Assembly: GCA_930367215.1 (NCBI GenBank)
Contig: OV884056.1
Location: 319,206,709 to 319,270,708, forward strand
Origin: Pollenia angustigena
Lineage: Eukaryota; Arthropoda; Insecta; Diptera; Polleniidae
Reading direction: 5' to 3'
DNA: 64,000 nucleotides
This document shows positions 9,103 to 19,225 of this stretch, one piece after another. Below the pieces are notes generated by a model. It had not been told where the DNA came from. It saw only the letters and a list, made by a program, of their open reading frames with translations, and did not search any database. How positions within the stretch are numbered: the stretch's first letter is position 1; every line of letters begins with the position of its first letter. A program made the position numbers and the translations under genes.

Positions 9103-11998
9103 TAATTATCTCTATCTTGTTTAGAAGGATATACAAAAATATTGTTACCAAATTATTATTTGCTTGACTTTAAAATTACTGTGAACTGTACAAAGTATTT
9201 CATATTTTTGTAAATAATTTCGTAATTTTACCACATGAGGTTTAGTAGTCTTACTCAATATCAACTAGACCTTCGATTTTTGCAAAGATTAAAAAAAAAA
9301 CCTTTGATAACAACTTCAGATTTAGAGGCCGCTTTATAAAGTTGATAAAGCTCAAATGCGTTAATCAAAACAAAAGAAATCTTTTCATGTTTTTTTTTGG
9401 TTTATTCTCAAAGAAAAAGTTTTCTTTTTGTAACAATTTCTCAGACAAAGAACTTATCACAATGCAGGACATTCCGTCATTTTTACCACAAAACTCTTTC
9501 TTAAAACACTCAATTACAATCCTTACAATCAAAAGGATTAATTTGTAAAAACTATTAAAAAATTTACATAACTTTTCTAAAACTTGCAACAAAAGGAAAA
9601 CAATACAGTTTTCTTAAAAAAAGAACACCAAATAAAATTATGATATTCTGTCAAAATAATAAATGCAAAACCATAAATTCATCAGAAATATTTTAATTTA
9701 CAAAAGACCGAAAAAGATCATAAAAAACCTTAAAAAATATAGAATTTCATTTATGACAACATTTTGCTTTAGTCCTGTGCATATTAGTTTACCCTTAACA
9801 AGATCACTTTATTATGATTAGCTTGGATGGGCTGGTTCGCTGTTGGCTGGCTGATGATGTGACCCAGTTTGTAACAAATTTTTTTTGCATTTAATTTATT
9901 TTTTTCCTTAGGAATTGTAGAAAAAAGTACATAAATTTGCTTTAGATTTACTTCATGGTCCAAAAAGCAATTAGATAAGGTCACATTGCAGGATTATGCC
10001 AAGACATTAAAGATCCTTAAGAAACATAAAAAATGTAAAGAAGATATTACAGCAGAAATCCTTTGAGATTTATATAAAACAAAAAAAAAAAATGGTTTTA
10101 CTTATTCTAGAGAGGAAAAGGGGTGGTGGAAGTTTAATGATCGACAGCAATGATGACTGAAGCAGCAGCAGCATCATCCCATGGTGACATGCTTACGTAC
10201 GCACACATTTGTAAAAATCCCGGATAAGAAAAGAAAAATACCGCTAATTTTCCATTTGGCGGATTTTGTTGTAAGCTTTACCCCATCTGTCCGACCGAGC
10301 ACAACAAAAACAATAAGATTTAACGATGGGAATTGTCTCAAAACCGAGTAAAAGGGGTGTGTGTTCGTGTTCGTGTATGTAAGTTTGTGCAGCATCATCT
10401 TATCTCGCTGAATAAGCGAAAGATATCGCGTTAAACTCGTTCACATATGCATGTATGTACATATGGGACTATGTTTCTTTGTTGTATATTTTATCTGTAT
10501 CTTAATATTTGTAACTGCATCTTATTGTCATTTGTCATTTATCATTTTCAAAGGCTAATGAGTGCATATTTAACTCTTGGTTGTTTTTGTTGGTTTGGTC
10601 AGGGTTATGAGGCTTACGGACGGAGCTGCTGACAACAGGATATTTTATGTCCTTTTTAATGTCGCTAATTTGCATTCTAAATCGCCTTACAATGCTCATG
10701 AATATGGCTATTCATCTTGGGCATCCTTTACAAAAAGGAAAGTTTTTGTGTCCCTTTTGAGGTTCACAAATTCTAATCAAGTGTTTGTTTTACGATAATT
10801 TCTTTGGATTCATTCAAACGCAAATGTTATTCTTTGTGTGGACATGTGCGGACATTTTTATAGATCTTTGATGGGCTTTCCAAACAATTGTTTTAAAAAG
10901 TGCTTCTTTTATATTCCTTCCAAGATGCTGCGTAATTTATTTTAACTTCTCTTCTTTGTTAAATAAATACTTGACCCAGATTTTTTATTTTTTGTTTAAC
11001 GATTAAACTGTATAGAAAAGGGGTAATCTTGTTGTTTTTGTTATATTTAGTCCAGTTAATTTGAAATTTTGACAAATGTTTAATTTATAACGGTCATATA
11101 ACTGTCGTATACAATTCTCAAGTTTATTTATAATTCGACTGCATTACAGTCAAAGGTTTAACTATGATCGCAATTAAATTCTAATTTACGATCAAAACAA
11201 ATGTTTAGTTTTAAGTGGAATTTCTCGAGTTTTTCCTAGCGACTGACAATTAGGAAGAGGAAGAAAAAAAAATTTTCCTATGCACGCGCCACATTACGCT
11301 GAACACAAAAACGGAAGTGGTATGTTTTTTGTTGCATCTTCGATATTTGAAAACATTTATAAAACAGCAATTTAATTCTATTTTTGGATCGTATTGCGTT
11401 AAAGGCGGAGGAGTTGTGTGCTGGGGTGGAGTAGTGATATAATGAGTGAATGGATGTTGCGCATGTGTGGAGGTATTTGTCATCACAATTGTTGCTTAAT
11501 AATGATTATGTGGGTTTGTTGGGCAGATCATGTCTTAAGAGGCTTTAAAGTATGTGTTAGTTGTGATATTTATAGTATTTTCAGTTTTTTTCTTTAGTTT
11601 TGATTAGCCCCAAAGTTGTATAAATTATTATTTTTAGTTGAAACACATAGAAGTAGGGATCTTATGAATAATAAGGGTGAAATTTTTAATATAAAACAGT
11701 ATAAACCTTGGAGTCTGCCATCTGTTTTTGGTTGTTTAGATATCCCTAGACTTGTGGAAAGGTGTATTGAACTTTCTTTAGAGAACTTAAAAATAAATTA
11801 GAGCAGAATTTGTGACAATTTTTAAAAATGCTGGTTTTTGTGTAAGTTTTTAAAAGCAAAGCTGTGAAAGTAATTTACTTTAGACAAAAAATAAAAAAAA
11901 AAATAATTGGAACCGGTTTTGTATTTGGAGAAAGAAAAACATATTCGATAAAGTACTTTTTAAGAGGTACTTTAGTATTTATTCTGCAGATCTACATA
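9103..11998. other. AT-rich non-coding stretch
   Basis: No gene is supported. A 61-codon open frame at 11616-11801 (+) has slightly less biased composition (reading KPWSLPSVFGCLDIPRLVER), but no family was recognised and no flanking splice or promoter signals were found. A CAGCAGCAGCA-type run occurs near 10159-10175. Confidence 0.5.
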
Positions 11999-12162
11999 CA
12001 CGCAGAGAAAAACATGTTTTTTTATGGTCACAACCAACAAAACCATTTTTAAAGAAACTTATTTAACCATAACAAGGTTGTCGGTGGCAATGATTTGGTT
12101 AAATTAAACATAATATGGTTAAACAATTTTTAAAAATGGTTTTGTTGTTTTTTCTCTGGGTG
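11999..12162. mobile_element. 164-bp MITE with CACGCAGAGAAAA-type ends
   Basis: Left end CACGCAGAGAAAAACA and right end TGTTTTTTCTCTGGGTG form ~16-bp inverted repeats. The 4-bp direct repeat CATA flanks both sides (11995-11998 and 12163-12166). The interior has GGTTAAA/TTAACC motifs and AAAACCATTTTTAAA near both ends in inverted form. Related termini bound 14508-15324 and 59468-60983, and a degenerate interior is found at 27400-27560. Confidence 0.75.
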
Positions 12163-12193
12163 CATATATTAAACATATAACGAAAACCCTTTT

Positions 12194-12757
12194 GGGCGCA
12201 AGGATTTTCTCCCCTATGGTGTAACAAATATCGGCATAGACGGGCTTTGGCCGGACGCAAGGATTTTCTTCTCTATTGCATAACAAAGACCGGCTTCGTT
12301 AACTAACAAGGGTATGCTGGAAAACGAAAACGTAAAACGCAAGAATTTTAATAGTTGTTTTTTAAAAAGATTTGTGTAGAAAAGAAATTTTATGACCAAT
12401 ATTATACAAATATTTCTCTATTAAACACAATTTTATAACAAAAATTTTAAAAATTTGATTAAAAGTGTATTAAAAACAACTTCAAAATTCTTGCGTTTAA
12501 CGTTTGCGATTTCCAGCACACCCCTGTTAAGCTTCTCAGCACAGCCGGCCTTCGGCCAGGCGCGAGGATCTTTTCCTTTCTGGTATAACAAACACCGGCT
12601 TCGCTAACTAAAGCTTCCGTGCATAGCAGGCCTTCGGCCTGGCGCAAGGATTTTCTAAGTACCGGTTTCGCTTCGTAAAGCTTCTAAAATCTGCATTGTT
12701 TCCAAACGAAGGCCGATTTCGCAGAGAAGCTTTAGTTAGCGAAGCCAGTATTTGTTA
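12194..12757. repeat. GC-rich tandem array with ~82-bp units, interrupted and partly inverted
   Basis: Units contain GGCCTTCGGCCAGGCGC-like palindromes, AAGGATTTTCT, TAACAAACACCGGCTTCG and CTAACTAAAGCTTC. Two GGCCTTCGGCC cores lie 82 bp apart (12547, 12629). Further units are at 12194-12247 and 12248-12303, and an inverted unit is at 12697-12757. The array is markedly GC-richer than its surroundings. A MITE at 12306-12527 splits one unit. Confidence 0.8.
12306..12527. mobile_element. MITE with TA duplication inserted into the tandem array
   Basis: Ends ACAAGGGTATGCTGG and CCAGCACACCCCTGT are imperfect inverted repeats extending inward through AACGTAAAACGCAAGAATTTT. TA occurs on both sides (12304-12305 and 12528-12529). 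The neighbouring array unit near 12605-12615 reads CTAACTAAAGCTTC without the insert, giving a paralogous empty site. A second, more diverged copy is at 18385-18595. TA duplication suggests the Tc1/mariner group. Confidence 0.82.
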
Positions 12758-13326
12758 ACCTCTTCAGACCATGGGTACACATATGTGCACCTTAAAATAT
12801 TACAAGTTTTAAAGACTAACGACATCGTGTGACCAATAGAAACAGTTTAATTACTTGCTTTAAGCTACTGCGCTTCAAAACAATATCGAAAGATGGCAGG
12901 GTTTAGAAGTTTTAGCCATTATTTTTACATCTGAATTTAACTGTTTGAAAAAACCATACTGTTGGAATATTTTTCCTCAATAACTAATCGCTAAGACCTG
13001 AAGTACACCTCTTTTTCTACCAGTTTAAATAAAAAAATTAAAAAAAATAATAAAAACCGAAATTTAAATTACACCTCATAAGATAAAACAAATAGTTAAT
13101 AAGCCCTTTACTTAATCGGTTCAGTTTTGATCTCAAGAAATTAAGAATTTACGTTGAAATTTTTCATATTTTAAGACCTGAGGTACACATAAAGGAGAAA
13201 ATCCTTTCAATACATTAAAAAACTTTTGTCTATACGCCCAGTATTTTAAAATTTCTTCTTGCATGCAGTCTGCGAGAATTTGTGATGTTTAGAACAGTTT
13301 TTGCAAAGAATTGTCGTTGCAATAAT
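12758..13326. other. AT-rich non-coding stretch
   Basis: No gene or repeat boundary recognised. Two short occurrences of AAGACCTGAGGTACAC-like sequence (12993 and 13173) hint at a local imperfect duplication. Confidence 0.45.
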
Positions 13327-13463
13327 CAGCCTTATTCCGGTTGTCGTAATCGATCAAGTCGTTTTTGTAAGAGATTAAAGAACACTGGTTGTGTGTTACT
13401 TTATTTAATCTCTTACAAAAAACAACCTGATCGATCACGACAACGACCACCGGAATAATGCTG
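13327..13463. mobile_element. 137-bp foldback MITE, CAGCCTTATTCCGG family
   Basis: Left arm CAGCCTTATTCCGG... and right arm ...CCGGAATAATGCTG pair over about 55 bp. The core includes TGTAAGAGATTAAAG and its complement. AAT flanks both sides. The same family is present at 45122-45261, and the core recurs in a degenerate copy at 27264-27345. Confidence 0.85.
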
Positions 13464-13839
13464 AATATCAAAGAAATTTACATACAAAATATTTCGTACA
13501 CACAAATCCCAAACTCACATTAAAAAAAAAAAAAAAACATCCAGAGGCTACAAGGAAGACAGACACTCTAGGATATTACGACAAATCGTTTGCGCCCCAT
13601 GTTATATACATACGCAATGACATTATCCACAGAGATCTTAACATCCCACCATTCAGGAGGAAATAAAAAAGTATTCAGTCAAATGCATAGATAAACTAAT
13701 GGTCCATCCCAACTACCTCGCTCGGAATCTGATACAGTTCGAAGGTCACCAGAGAAATAATAATAAATAAATAAATTTAACGGTTACAATAGAAATGGCT
13801 AAAAAATAATAATAAAGATTAAGCTTAGAATAAAAAATA

Positions 13840-14140
13840 AAAAAAAAATTATTTCATGTTGTAAAATTCCTTTTTTCATAAAATTTATTTAATAAAAATT
13901 AACTGCCTATTTCACGATGTCACTCGAACGTTTACGTTCGCATAAATAACATATAAAACAAAAACAAAATTAAAAAATTTGTTTTTGGTTTACATGTTAT
14001 TTGTGCGAACGTAAACGTTCGAGTGACATCGTGAAATAGGCAGTAAATTTGATGACCTTTAGCCTTAATTCAAAATATCAAAATTTGGATTAAAACCATA
14101 AACAGTTCAACAAAATAACCACAATACTAATTATTGTTAA
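13840..14140 (-). repeat. Dispersed repeat copy interrupted by a MITE
   Basis: After removing the MITE at 13903-14043, the reverse complement aligns with 29731-29890: TATTGTGGTTATTTTGTTGA, TTATGGTTTTAA, GGCTAAAG, TCATCAAAT, TTATGAA and AATTTTACAACATGAAA occur in the same order. A third copy is 29333-29468. Function unknown; non-coding. Confidence 0.82.
13903..14043. mobile_element. PIF/Harbinger-like MITE with ~50-bp near-perfect inverted repeats
   Basis: The outer arms (13902-13952 and 13994-14044) begin CTGCCTATTTCACGATGTC and continue through CTCGAACGTTTACGTTCGC with a single mismatch in 51 positions. TAA lies at both borders (13900-13902 and 14044-14046). The uninterrupted copies at 29827-29829 and near 29410 have a single TTA (TAA on the other strand) there, confirming the 3-bp duplication. 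A TWA duplication is typical of PIF/Harbinger. A damaged relative is at 47541-47640. Confidence 0.88.
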
Positions 14141-14400
14141 AAACAGTGTGTATTTTCTGTTCCCACTCTCATTGCTGTGTATTTTTCATTCCCTTGTTAA
14201 TTTTTTAGAGTATTTTTTATACTCTAACTTTCATTATTTTGCGTCTACAGTTTGTATACTTACGTAAACGAGCATGTCCTTGAAACCAAATTAAAAAAAA
14301 ATTTTAATCGAACAAACTAATTTATAAAACGAGCCTGCAACGAAATCTCTTAACAATATTCCTTTTTATATATTTCATACTTTAAGTGCAATTATCTTAA

Positions 14401-14460
14401 CAAGAAAAACTCTTAAAACCAGGAAAAACTACGATAATTTTCTATATAATTGAATAAAAA
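14401..14460 (+). repeat. Short dispersed repeat, partner at 5285-5340
   Basis: CAAGAAAAACTCTTAAAACC plus about 30 further matching bases. It ends before the CACACAG-type element that follows. Confidence 0.5.
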
Positions 14461-14507
14461 ACCTTGGTTGATTAAAATTCCACTTCATTTTTATTTAGAT
14501 TACTACA

Positions 14508-15324
14508 CACACAGAAAAAAATACCAATGTTAAAATAACATGGCGAAATGTTGATTGAGAATCATGGTAAAATTCTGCAAAAGTATGCCCTTTATTTAAA
14601 TTTATCATTATTTCATATTTATTTTAAATGAAAAATATTAAAATAACCTTAAATCACGTTTATTTAATATAATTCACTGTCAAAATAACATTGTTCAATA
14701 TTGAATCCATAAAAACCTGTTTTATATTAAAATCAAAAGTTTATATTGTTAAATTAACATGCAAACATACTTAAGTATGTACATTTTATTATTTTCAAGT
14801 TTGAAATATGTTATAAAAAGAAGACAATTCCCGTATTCTTTTAATTAAAATTATTTAGTTAAATAGTACATTAAGTTTTCAAAGTAGAATGATGACGAAA
14901 ACCATATCGGGCCATTCTGCTGATGCTTCTGTTAACAAAGGAGATACAAAATAAATGGAACATGTGTTACACGGGTAAGTGTTTTAAAATATTCTTAAAT
15001 AAATGCATATGCTGTCTTCACACTGTCTTATATTACACTCCAACCAATTTGATTCTACATGAAATTCACGTTGTTTCAACTTGAAATAACTTTCATTCAA
15101 CGTGATTCGGATTTTTATTTCAATATAAATAACATTTTGCTCTAACTTTACCGCAATGTTAAATTAACATGAATTATAGTTATTTTAAAAGAAAAAAATG
15201 TTGTTCGCAAGTTATTGTAAAATCATGTTAAATTAACATGAAACAACAATGAAGCAAAATCACTACTGAAAAATATAAAATCAACCTTGTTTTGAACGAA
15301 TTTACATTGATTTTTTTCTGTGTG
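14508..15324. mobile_element. 0.82-kb element with CACACAGAAAAAAAT ends
   Basis: The left end CACACAGAAAAAAATACC and the right end, reading CACACAGAAAAAAATCAA in reverse, are followed by further matching AATGT. The interior repeats GTTAAA(A/T)TAACATG several times near both ends. No transposase was seen. The termini resemble those at 11999-12162 and 59468-60983. No clear target duplication could be set because the flanks are CA-rich. Confidence 0.65.
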
Positions 15325-16678
15325 CACTTCTCTTCAGTACAGTATGGAGTTTGAAAAATTTTCAATGATTTGAGTGTGTGTTCAAATAAATATGTGCAGC
15401 CCTTTACTTAATAGACAAATTTCAGTTAGAAACGAAAAATTAAACTTTTATTTAACAATAATTATTTCGTGCTTTATCATTAAATCAAGTGCAAAAACCT
15501 CTTTTCATGACATAAAAAGTCAATTAGATCTCATTACAAAAAGTTAAATCATTTTTCATACAAGAAAACAAAAAACTGAAAACAACGACAATTAAAGTAA
15601 AAGAATTCTCTCCACAGTGGGGACAATTTACAGAAAATTTCATTTTTTTACAACAAAAGATGCTGACCGACTGTAAAAAAAAATTAATGTGAATAAGTGA
15701 ACGTGTGTATGAATGAATGTTGTTCGTCACTTTAAATAACGCAACTCAACAATGAACAAACAAACAAACGGAAATGATTACTGACTGAAAACGACAATTG
15801 CCAGTTATTTGTTAAATACACAACAATATTACACGCTCGACAACGAACTTATTTATTGTGAAAAATTACATTAATTTTTGCACATAATACATACAAACTT
15901 ACAGGCAGACAGACAGACAGACAAACAGACTTACCGAAACTTCAAAATATTGCAAACTTTTTAACACATACACACACGCACTTGCCGAACAATTTTCAAA
16001 AAGATCATTAAGATTGAACGCCCAACAACGAAAACACAACAGCAATATTTGCTTTTTTTTCTTTTGTTTTTGTTAACTCTGCTCCAGAGTTAAGTGTAAA
16101 ATAAACTTCATTCATTGGTTTTCTTTTTCTGATGAAACAAACCGAAAAAAAATAAAAAAATTCATACATAATAAAAGGGAGTTGTATAGTAATTTTCTTA
16201 TTTCTAGGCTCTTTCATATATGAAAATACCCACCGTACATTCACACAATATTTCATCACTTTTGACGACCCTTTTAATGAGAGCAATGAAATGATAAGTG
16301 TAAAGTTTGCTCTTGTTTCAATGATTGTTATGACTAAAAACTCATTAAAAGCATCCTACTCTTTTATTTGTATTTAATGCTAATGACAACGAGCATCATA
16401 ATGATGATGCTGACGACGATGATGATAAAAAAAAAACAACAAAAATTAAAGGGGAGAACAGAAGGGGCGGCCGGGACAACCAAATATACATACATATACA
16501 CATACAATTCAACGATTCGCACATACAGACGGACAGACAGACATATATAGTATGTGCATAAAAACTTAATATTTTGCGTGGTTTGTTTTGATACGGTTTT
16601 TAACACTTTTTTCGTTCTTGCATTTTGTCTGTTGGATGTTGGACTGTGGGCCAATTTAGTAGTTACCTTTTATAAAAT
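15325..16678. other. AT-rich non-coding stretch with microsatellites
   Basis: Includes a CAGACAGACAGACAGAC run near 15903-15922 and an ATGATGATG/GACGACGATGATG run near 16398-16428. Short open frames are composed of these repeats. No gene is supported. Confidence 0.55.
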
Positions 16679-17590
16679 ACTAGCTGACCCGACATACGTT
16701 GTTCTGTCCAAATTAGGAAAAAATTTTTGCGTTCGATTTTTAAAATCCGTTAAAAAGATACGAACATTTGAAAGAAAAATTAGTGAAATCGATGGAGCCG
16801 TTTTCTGATTTTAGGTTAATCGAAAAAAGTGGGCGGGGCGAAATTTTCTTTTCGTAAAAACCTAAGTTTGACCATGGCGATAATTTTAAAGAAAAAATCG
16901 TCCAAATCGGTTAAGCCGTTTTCAAGTTATGCGCTTAATAGAAAAAGTGGGCGTAAAAGTAGGCGTGGTACATTTTTCTTTCGATGAAAACGTAAAATGG
17001 ATAAATACGAACATTTAAAAGAAAAGTTAGTCACATCGATGGATCCGTTTTTTGATTTTAGTTAAATCGAAAAAAGTGGGCGGGGCAAAATTTTCTTTCC
17101 GTAAAAACCTAAGCTGAACCATGAGAATCATTTTAAAGAAAAAATCGGTCAAGCCGTTCTCAAGTTGTGCGCTTAATAGAAAAAGTGGGCGTAAAAGTAG
17201 GCGTGGTAAATTTTTCTTTCGATAAGAACTTAAAATGGATTAATACGAACATTTGAAAGAAAAATTTGTCAAATCGTTGGAGCCGTTTTCTGATTTTAGG
17301 TAATTTGAAAAAAGTGGGCGGGGCAAAATTTTCTTTTCGTATAAATCTAAGTTGGACCATGGCGATCATTTTAAAGAAAAAATCGTCCAAATTATTTAGA
17401 AATCATTGATGGTGCAAAATGAAAATTGGATTTTGCCACGCCCTTCCGCCCACAGACCGAAAATCAAAATTCAGACTTCACAGTGTCACCCGCCTGAATA
17501 TTCTGAAGATTCCTTTAAAATTCCATCAAAATCGGCCCAGCCGTTTTGGAGTCCATACGTTACATACATACATACACACATCCTGTTTTA
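16679..17590 (+). repeat. Dispersed element with ~240-bp internal repeats
   Basis: Starts ACTAGCTGACCCGACATACG, a type of terminus I recall as widespread in insect repeats. Internally it has about three imperfect copies of a ~240-bp unit containing AAAAAGTGGGCGGGGC, TTTTCTTTTCGTAAAAACC and AAAAAGTGGGCGTAAAAG. It finishes with CCGTTTTGGAGTCCATACG, a TACA microsatellite and TTTTATATAT. Continuous open frames through the units are a by-product of low stop density. Class uncertain. Confidence 0.7.
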
Positions 17591-17596
17591 TATATG

Positions 17597-17970
17597 CCCT
17601 GCAAATAAAATTGGACCACCTGATCCATTTTGATAAAATGGACTCCTCCATGGACTGGTCCGATGTAATGCAAGCATGGACCATATCACTGTTAAAAAGT
17701 GTTTTTAGTGAGACGACATGTCTTCGTTTTTTAACGACATGCTTTCGTTTTTAAACGACTTCAAAACTAATACTCTTGAGTATACCATGGAGTAGTTTTA
17801 AAACTACTCCTTAGTGGTCCAAAGGTGGGTTATATGGCCCTCTCCTAGGACATCGTAATGTAAAATAGACCAGATTTTTTCCAAACGTTTGGGTTACTTT
17901 TGGACTAGTCCTGGTCCCTTGTGGACTACTCTTTACACGCGTGTTTGGACTGGTCCTATTATTTGCAGGG
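17597..17970 (+). mobile_element. CCCTGCAAATAA MITE rich in GGACTRGTCC palindromes
   Basis: Ends CCCTGCAAATAA and TTATTTGCAGGG are near-perfect inverted repeats. The interior is packed with GGACTGGTCC, GGACTAGTCC and related half-sites. Two further copies exist: 21360-21739 (opposite orientation) and 56166-56284 (internally deleted). TA borders are clear in the second copy. A 111-codon open frame overlapping this element has no relation to known proteins. Confidence 0.85.
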
Positions 17971-18268
17971 TATAGATGGAATATCTCAGACATATTTGTA
18001 TATATGTATGTAAACCAAACAATATTATGATAAAATTAGTCTTTAAAATGGCCATCGCAAACATGTTCTGCCGAACCCTGAACTGTTGCCCCATAGATTT
18101 TAGCGTAAATTGGAAATAAAAGAATTTCCTAATGAAAACTTTAATGTTTTAGAAATAAAAAAAATTAAAAAAATTACAAATAAATTAAATAGATTCAAAA
18201 CTGCCGGTCTGGCAAGTCTATGAAATATCTACCATCTGAAGTGTCATTTAAGTAGTAAAAGCGTAAAA

Positions 18269-18720
18269 TAAGTTAAGACCCTAATTTTGTAAAACGCAAG
18301 CTCAACGCCAAAAATAACATTGAAAACAAAGTCAAAAATATTTCATAGTTTTGTTATTCCTTTTACAAAAACTCTTATTTAATTTAGTCAGGCGTTGAAA
18401 ATTTTAAAACGCAATCTGAATTTTAAAAGTCGTTTTTCAATAAGATTTCTGCAATAAAAGATTTTTATGACAAATATTATATGTACTAATATTTCTCTGT
18501 TAAACAGAATTTAATAACAAAAATTAGATTAAAAGTGTATTAAAAACAACTTCCGAATTCTAGCGTTTTACGTTTACGATTTCCAACACACTCCTGAATA
18601 TGAATTTCTGTAGAAAGTAACAAAATTAACAAAATTATGAAAAATTGTTGACTTTGTTTTTGCTGTCGGTGCAGTTTTTTGCGTTGCGTTGCGTTTTACA
18701 CTATTAGGGCCTAAAACTTA
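18269..18720. mobile_element. 452-bp element with inverted ends around a MITE copy
   Basis: The left end TAAGTTAAGACCCTAATTTT, followed by GTAAAACGCAA, matches the reverse of the right end (TAAGTTTTAGGCCCTAATAG, then GTAAAACGCAA). It encloses 18385-18595. Either a separate MITE with an insert or one larger foldback; the boundary between the two is unclear. Confidence 0.6.
18385..18595. mobile_element. Diverged second copy of the 12306-12527 MITE
   Basis: Shares with the first copy TTTTTATGAC(C/A)AATATTATA, ATATTTCTCT(A/G)TTAAACA, GATTAAAAGTGTATTAAAAA and the end ACGATTTCCAACACACTCCTG. The left arm is more degenerate. Confidence 0.75.
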
Positions 18721-18816
18721 CTACAACGACTACGGTTCAAACGTGGGCACTTTTCAAGGTGATTATGGTCGTCATAATCGACCTGCTGTGCAAGGAATTG
18801 GCAATTTTATAGGCTT

Positions 18817-19012
18817 TTTACACTGATGCACGTCTACAACTGACATGATTTGCTGTTATAACATGATGTTATAAAAGAGCTGTTAAAACATTTACATTAA
18901 CAATCGTGTTATAACATGAGAAAAACTCTAACATGATGAGGCTATAATTAACTCTAACATCATATAAGTGTTAATGTTAATCATGTTATGTTAGTTGTAG
19001 ACTGCGTGTAAA
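18817..19012. mobile_element. 196-bp foldback MITE
   Basis: The left arm TTTACACTGATGCACGTCTA (then CAACTGACATGATT) pairs with the right arm, which reads in reverse TTTACACGCAGTCTACAACT (then AACATAACATGATT). The interior has repeated TAACATGA motifs. No target duplication was established. Confidence 0.7.
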
Positions 19013-19099
19013 TGTGAAACACTCGTTTACATTGCTCACATCTAACTTCTACTATCAAATGCAAAAATGTCACCATTTTTGACAAAAAAAAAAAAAAAA

Positions 19100-19225
19100 A
19101 AACAATAGTGGTGATAGTATACAACCTTGATGGACGCCCATCGGTATTGAAATGCTATCAGACAGCTGTCCCTTAATCTCAATTTGTACGGCTTAATGTT
19201 CATACAGACTTTTGATGCATCAGAT
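19100..19225 (-). pseudogene. LINE reverse-transcriptase fragment
   Basis: The reverse-strand reading is IKSLYEH, stop, AVQIEIKGQLSDSISIPMG followed by VHQGCILSPLLF. The GV(R/H)QGC(I/V/L)LSPLLF motif is the RT block of RTE-like and related LINEs; the usual Arg is His here. The fragment is ~40 residues, ends at a poly-A tract (plus-strand 19084-19102), and lacks the FADD block, so it is a dead relic. Confidence 0.8.

Noticed and set aside
15900..15925. CRISPR-like direct repeats
   Set aside because: This is a CAGA microsatellite in a eukaryotic sequence; there are no spacers or cas genes.
17419..17754. 111-codon open frame as a protein gene
   Set aside because: It spans the junction of a dispersed repeat and a MITE, and a similar translation (MDWSDVMQ) recurs in the other MITE copy only because the DNA is repeated.
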